Assembly: GCF_044788715.1 (NCBI RefSeq)
Contig: NZ_CP173170.1
Location: 4,216,001 to 4,280,000 of the forward strand
Reading direction: 5' to 3'
Source of the DNA: Methylotuvimicrobium sp018830325
GTDB taxonomy: Bacteria; Pseudomonadota; Gammaproteobacteria; Methylococcales; Methylomonadaceae
Length of the DNA: 64,000 bases
Shown one piece after another: positions 60,173-64,000 of the stretch. Both the position numbers and the translations under genes were made by a program. Each line of letters begins with the position of its first letter. Position 1 is the first letter of the stretch. Under the pieces are notes generated by a model that had not been told where the DNA came from, made no database searches, and saw nothing but the letters and a program-made list of their open reading frames with translations.

Positions 60173-61432
60173 ATGACACTTCTTGCCGTAGGGATAAATT
60201 ACAACACCGCCCCCGTTTCTATCCGAGAAAGGCTAGCTTACCCTGCCGAAATATTGGATTCATCACTCAAAGATCTATGGCGTTTAAAGGATATATCCGA
60301 AGCCGCTATTCTATCGACCTGCAACCGAACGGAATTTTATTGCGAATCATCCAACGAAAATAAACACATTTTAATCGACTGGGTCGCTCAAACCCGTAAC
60401 ATCAAGCCTAACGATTTAACCCCCTATCTTTACACCTACAACGATAACCAGTTAATTCGGCATATGTTTCGAGTTGCATGCGGCTTGGACTCCATGGTCC
60501 TCGGCGAACCGCAAATATTAGGTCAAATGAAAGCCGCTTATCAAGCCGCTAATGAAGCGGGCACCTTGGGCAAATATTTAGGTAAGCTCTTTCAGCATAC
60601 TTTTTCCGCGGCAAAAAAAGTCAGAACCGATACCGCCATAGGATCGAGCCCGGTTTCAGTAGCCTTCGCCGCCGTGCAACTGGCACAACAAATCTTCGAC
60701 AAATTAAGCGAGCAAACCGCGATTCTAATCGGCGCGGGCGAAACCATCGAATTGACGGCACGGCATTTGGTCCAACATGGCATCGGACGCATCATCATCG
60801 CCAATCGAACCTATGATAAAGCGCACGCCTTGGCGACGCGCTTTAACGGTTATGCCATTGCGCTATCGGAATTACCGATACACTTGGCCGAAGCCGATAT
60901 CGTCGTTTCATCGACAGCAAGCTCACTGCCGATTTTAGGGAAGGGCCGAGTAGAAAGTGCCATCAAAAAACGCAAACACAAGCCAATGTTCATGGTCGAC
61001 TTGGCAGTTCCGCGCGACATAGAATCAGAAGTCGAACAACTGAACGATGTCTATCTCTATACGGTCGACGACCTCAAAAACACGATCGACCAAAACATGG
61101 ATAACCGGCGCAAAGCCGCCGAACAAGCGGAAGAAATCATCGATACTCAGGTCGAACATTTTCTTTCCTGGTTGCGTTCGCAAGGCGCGTTAACCACGAT
61201 CAAAGACTACCGCATTCAGGCCGAGCAAATTCGCGACGACGCGTTACGCAAAACATTAAATCAATTACAAAGCGGTATTTCCGCCGAAGAAGCGCTGCAG
61301 AGACTCGCTCATACATTGACTAACAAGCTAATCCATACGCCCAGTGCGCAAATTCGGGAAGCCGGAGCCAACGAAAGACACGACTTAATAGCGGCGGCCC
61401 GCGAAATTTTCAAATTGAACAACACACAATGA
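60173..61432 (+). CDS. hemA: Glutamyl-tRNA reductase
   Basis: A 419-residue enzyme for the first step of the C5 tetrapyrrole route: Glu-tRNA to glutamate-1-semialdehyde. Cys50 in LSTCNRTEFY is the catalytic nucleophile; VLGEPQILGQMKAAYQAA is conserved; the NADPH Rossmann fold starts TAILIGAGETIELTARHLVQ near residue 182; a C-terminal dimerisation helix follows. Its stop overlaps the prfA start by 4 bp. Confidence 0.98.
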   Translation: MTLLAVGINYNTAPVSIRERLAYPAEILDSSLKDLWRLKDISEAAILSTCNRTEFYCESSNENKHILIDWVAQTRNIKPNDLTPYLYTYNDNQLIRHMFRVACGLDSMVLGEPQILGQMKAAYQAANEAGTLGKYLGKLFQHTFSAAKKVRTDTAIGSSPVSVAFAAVQLAQQIFDKLSEQTAILIGAGETIELTARHLVQHGIGRIIIANRTYDKAHALATRFNGYAIALSELPIHLAEADIVVSSTASSLPILGKGRVESAIKKRKHKPMFMVDLAVPRDIESEVEQLNDVYLYTVDDLKNTIDQNMDNRRKAAEQAEEIIDTQVEHFLSWLRSQGALTTIKDYRIQAEQIRDDALRKTLNQLQSGISAEEALQRLAHTLTNKLIHTPSAQIREAGANERHDLIAAAREIFKLNNTQ

Positions 61433-62514
61433 AGCCATCCATAGAACACAAATTAGCCAACTTAAGCGAACGTTTCGATGAAATCACCGCCTTATTGGCC
61501 GAGCCCGAAGTACAAGCCAATCAGAATAAATTCCGCTCATTGAGCCAAGAATACGCTCAAATCAACCCGATTGTCACATGCTATAAACGCTATCTCGATA
61601 CCGCCGAAAATCTAGCCGGGGCGCAAGAAATGGCAAAAGACCCGGACCCGGATCTGCGCGAAATGGCCCACGAGGAAATACTCGCCGCCGAAAAACAACA
61701 AAAGGTCATCGAGCAAGAACTGCAGATTTTATTATTGCCGAGAGACCCTAACGACAACAGAAACATTTTCCTGGAAATCCGCGCCGGGACCGGCGGCGAT
61801 GAAGCCGCGATATTTTCAGGCGATCTCGCGCGCATGTATCAGCGCTATGCCGAGAAAAAAGGCTGGAAGACCGAGATTATCAATGAAAACGAAGGCGAAC
61901 ATGGCGGCTATAAGGAAATTATCCTGCGCGTAACCGGCCAAGATGTCTATTCGCAACTCAAATTCGAATCGGGAGCGCATCGAGTACAACGCGTCCCGGA
62001 AACCGAGTCCCAGGGGCGCATCCATACTTCGGCTTGCACCGTTGCAGTCATGCCCGAAGTCGAGGAAGTCGATGCTATCGACATTAATCCCGCAGACCTT
62101 CGTATCGATACGTATCGCTCATCCGGCGCGGGCGGTCAACATGTCAACAAAACAGACTCGGCAATCCGCATCACTCATCTTCCGAGCGGCATCGTCGTCG
62201 AATGTCAGGACGAACGCTCACAACACAAAAACCGTGCCCGAGCGATGTCGTTATTGCAATCGCGCCTATTATCGGCCGAACAGGAAAAACATCAAGCCGA
62301 GCAACAGGCGAATCGCAAACTTCAAGTCGGCAGCGGCGACCGCTCCGAGAGGATTCGCACCTACAATTACCCGCAGGGGCGCATGACCGACCACCGAATC
62401 AATCTGACGCTGTATAAACTTGACGAAATCATGGAAGGCGGACTCAATCATGTCATCGAGCCGTTAATTAACGAGCATCAAGCTGAACTATTGACACAAC
62501 TGGGCGAAAATTAA
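61429..62514 (+). CDS. prfA: Peptide chain release factor 1
   Basis: A 361-residue RF1 reading UAG and UAA. The GGQ motif is at residues 235-237 in SSGAGGQHVNKTDSA, whose Gln is methylated by the product of the next gene. RAGTGGDEAAIFSGDLARMY and FESGAHRVQRVPETESQGR are conserved. It overlaps hemA by 4 bp and precedes prmC by 4 bp. Confidence 0.98.
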   Translation: MKPSIEHKLANLSERFDEITALLAEPEVQANQNKFRSLSQEYAQINPIVTCYKRYLDTAENLAGAQEMAKDPDPDLREMAHEEILAAEKQQKVIEQELQILLLPRDPNDNRNIFLEIRAGTGGDEAAIFSGDLARMYQRYAEKKGWKTEIINENEGEHGGYKEIILRVTGQDVYSQLKFESGAHRVQRVPETESQGRIHTSACTVAVMPEVEEVDAIDINPADLRIDTYRSSGAGGQHVNKTDSAIRITHLPSGIVVECQDERSQHKNRARAMSLLQSRLLSAEQEKHQAEQQANRKLQVGSGDRSERIRTYNYPQGRMTDHRINLTLYKLDEIMEGGLNHVIEPLINEHQAELLTQLGEN

Positions 62515-62518
62515 ACCG

Positions 62519-63364
62519 ATGCCCACCGTTCAATCGGCATTGGCACACGCGGCCCAAAGTTTGAGTTTCGTTTCCGAATCGCCCTTGCTCGACGCCGAAA
62601 TTCTGCTCTGCCTCGCGCTCGATAAAGACCGCTCTCATCTGCGCGCATGGCCGGATAAAAAGTTATTACCCGAACAAAACAGCCATTTCGAAGCGCTACT
62701 GCAAAAACGGATTTCCGGCATGCCGATCGCATACATCACCGGCAACCGCGAATTCTGGTCGCGTGATTTCGAAGTTAACCGCGACGTGCTGATCCCAAGG
62801 CCCGACACCGAACTACTAATCGAACTGGCCTTGCAACGGATACCGGAACGGCAACCTTACCGACTGATCGATTTAGGAACCGGCTCCGGTATCATAGCCA
62901 TTACCCTGGCCGCCGAGCGCCCCGATAGCGAAGTCATTGCCACCGACTTCAGCACTAACGCGCTGACAATCGCCCGCCGAAATGCCCAGAGACACAATGT
63001 TCGGAACATCCAATTTTTGCAAAGCGATTGGTTTGGGGCGATAAGCGACTCGGCGCTGTTCAATCTTGTCGTCAGCAACCCGCCCTATATCGCGGATTAC
63101 GACCCGCACTTAACCGAAGGCGATGTCAGATTCGAACCCATGTCCGCATTGATCGCGGACAATCATGGCTTGAGTGATATTGTGCGCATCGCGAATTCAG
63201 CTAGGCGACATTTACTCCCTCAAGGTCATTTATTGATCGAACATGGCTACAATCAACAAGATCAAGTCCAGGCTATTTTTAGCCAATTGAATTACCGTAA
63301 TATTGCCACTTATCCCGATCTTTCAGGTCAGCCTCGGGTCACTTATGGACAATGGCGCTCGTAG
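62519..63364 (+). CDS. prmC: Release factor glutamine methyltransferase
   Basis: A 281-residue SAM-dependent enzyme that N5-methylates the GGQ glutamine of RF1 and RF2. The SAM loop LIDLGTGSGIIAITLAAER lies near residues 119-137 and the catalytic NPPY is 187-190 (VVSNPPYIADYD). Third gene of hemA-prfA-prmC. Confidence 0.97.
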   Translation: MPTVQSALAHAAQSLSFVSESPLLDAEILLCLALDKDRSHLRAWPDKKLLPEQNSHFEALLQKRISGMPIAYITGNREFWSRDFEVNRDVLIPRPDTELLIELALQRIPERQPYRLIDLGTGSGIIAITLAAERPDSEVIATDFSTNALTIARRNAQRHNVRNIQFLQSDWFGAISDSALFNLVVSNPPYIADYDPHLTEGDVRFEPMSALIADNHGLSDIVRIANSARRHLLPQGHLLIEHGYNQQDQVQAIFSQLNYRNIATYPDLSGQPRVTYGQWRS

Positions 63365-63405
63365 CGATTAAATTTAAACCATCCACACGCCGACAGCGAA
63401 TCACG

Positions 63406-63819
63406 ATGCAAATTTCAGAAATTCATATTCCCAGAAAAATCACCAATCAACTGCTGCATCTCGCGCAATTGTCACCCGAAGCCGAGGTTTGCGGACTGAT
63501 CGGAAGCCTTAACGGCATCCCGAACCATTGCTACCCGGTCGACAATAGCGCCGATCACCCTGAAAACCGGTTTTTATTGGATCCCAAACAGCAAATCGCT
63601 GCGATGGGACAAATGCGTAAAAACGGTGAGGAATTGTTCGCGATTTATCACTCCCACCCGACAGCTCCGGCCTTTCCTTCAAAAATCGATTTGGAAATGG
63701 CAAACTATCCTGAAGCACTCAATTTGATCATTTCGCTGAATACGAAAGGCGTACTGGAAATGCGCGGCTTCCGGATCGCCGAACAAAAGGCTGAGGAAGT
63801 CCCGTTGATTTTGGGCTAA
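63406..63819 (+). CDS. M67 family metallopeptidase (JAMM/Mov34)
   Basis: A 137-residue JAMM metalloprotease-like protein. From ATG 63406 the zinc site is exact: His82, His84, then Ser92 and Asp95 (HxH-x7-S-x2-D, YHSHPTAPAFPSKID), with an upstream Glu in PEAEVCGLIG. Bacterial members often remove C-terminal extensions from ubiquitin-like sulfur carriers; no such substrate is adjacent here, although moaD is in the window. An upstream in-frame ATG at 63352 would overlap prmC by 13 bp and is less likely. Confidence 0.85.
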   Translation: MQISEIHIPRKITNQLLHLAQLSPEAEVCGLIGSLNGIPNHCYPVDNSADHPENRFLLDPKQQIAAMGQMRKNGEELFAIYHSHPTAPAFPSKIDLEMANYPEALNLIISLNTKGVLEMRGFRIAEQKAEEVPLILG

Positions 63820-63914
63820 TGCTTGGTTTTGGCGCAACATAACCGCTCCTCAGCTATCGCCGCCAAAGCATAAGCCCTCATAAATATCACCGATATCGGC
63901 GACCCAATCGATCG

Positions 63915-64000
63915 ATGAAAAAAGACGGCCTGGCCTTACTGAAACAGCTGCAAATCCCATTGCTCATCGCGCCGGTAGCATTCGACACGCTGCGTATCCT
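63915..64000 (+). CDS. 5' fragment of an unidentified gene, truncated by the window edge
   Basis: An ATG opens a frame with no stop for 28 codons to the window end (KKDGLALLKQLQIPLLIAPV). It is in the operon direction and begins 95 bp after the JAMM gene. Too short to identify. Confidence 0.4.
   Translation, partial: MKKDGLALLKQLQIPLLIAPVAFDTLRI

Overview
The window is a chromosomal segment of a gammaproteobacterium. A methanotroph of the order Methylococcales (Methylotuvimicrobium/Methylomicrobium-like) is the best guess. This rests on gammaproteobacterial gene orders (zapA-6S RNA; hemA-prfA-prmC divergent from a TPR gene, lolB, ispE, tRNA-Gln, prs and rplY; tRNA-Tyr/Gly/Thr-tuf-secE-nusG) and on a pyrophosphate-type phosphofructokinase, which is typical of these methanotrophs. 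No methane-oxidation gene lies in the window, so the placement is inference.

Layout. 0-6.3 kb: a ZapB-like coiled-coil protein, zapA, 6S RNA, an EVE-domain protein, PPi-dependent phosphofructokinase, a spermidine-synthase-like protein and a YgiQ radical-SAM protein. 6.8-14.6 kb (minus strand): rimI with a family-4 uracil-DNA glycosylase, then leuA, pssA, ilvC, ilvN and ilvB, which make branched-chain amino acids and phosphatidylserine. A promoter and a Leu-rich 34-codon leader ORF precede leuA. 15-23 kb: a mixed region with a PEP-mutase/isocitrate-lyase family enzyme, DUF2797, moaE-moaD facing moaC, a tungstate/molybdate-type permease, sodB, a CYTH protein, a periplasmic TPR protein and ferredoxin fdxA.

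23.3-54.5 kb is one co-directional run on the minus strand. Read in transcription order it is tRNA-Tyr, tRNA-Gly, tRNA-Thr, tuf, tRNA-Trp, secE, nusG, rplK, rplA, L10 leader, rplJ, rplL, rpoB, rpoC, then rpsL, rpsG, fusA, a second tuf, then the S10, spc and alpha operons, ending at rplQ with a strong palindromic terminator. It includes a 37-residue rpmJ with a GTG start. 54.7-59.6 kb holds rplY, prs, tRNA-Gln, ispE, lolB and a TPR lipoprotein. 60.2-63.8 kb (plus strand) holds hemA, prfA, prmC and a JAMM metallopeptidase. A truncated ORF runs off the end.

The most unusual content is in the gaps between genes. Nearly every intergenic space outside the ribosomal run carries short non-coding inverted-repeat elements (about 80-330 bp). 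Several families with different terminal inverted repeats share one internal core, and two smaller palindromes are inserted at recurrent positions inside that core, giving nested, mosaic elements. Some ends touch genes: they supply the stop codons of ygiQ and pssA and the Shine-Dalgarno sequence of the EVE gene. Most ends are flanked by TA, which suggests mobilisation in trans by an IS630/Tc1-mariner-type transposase. No transposase gene is present in the window.
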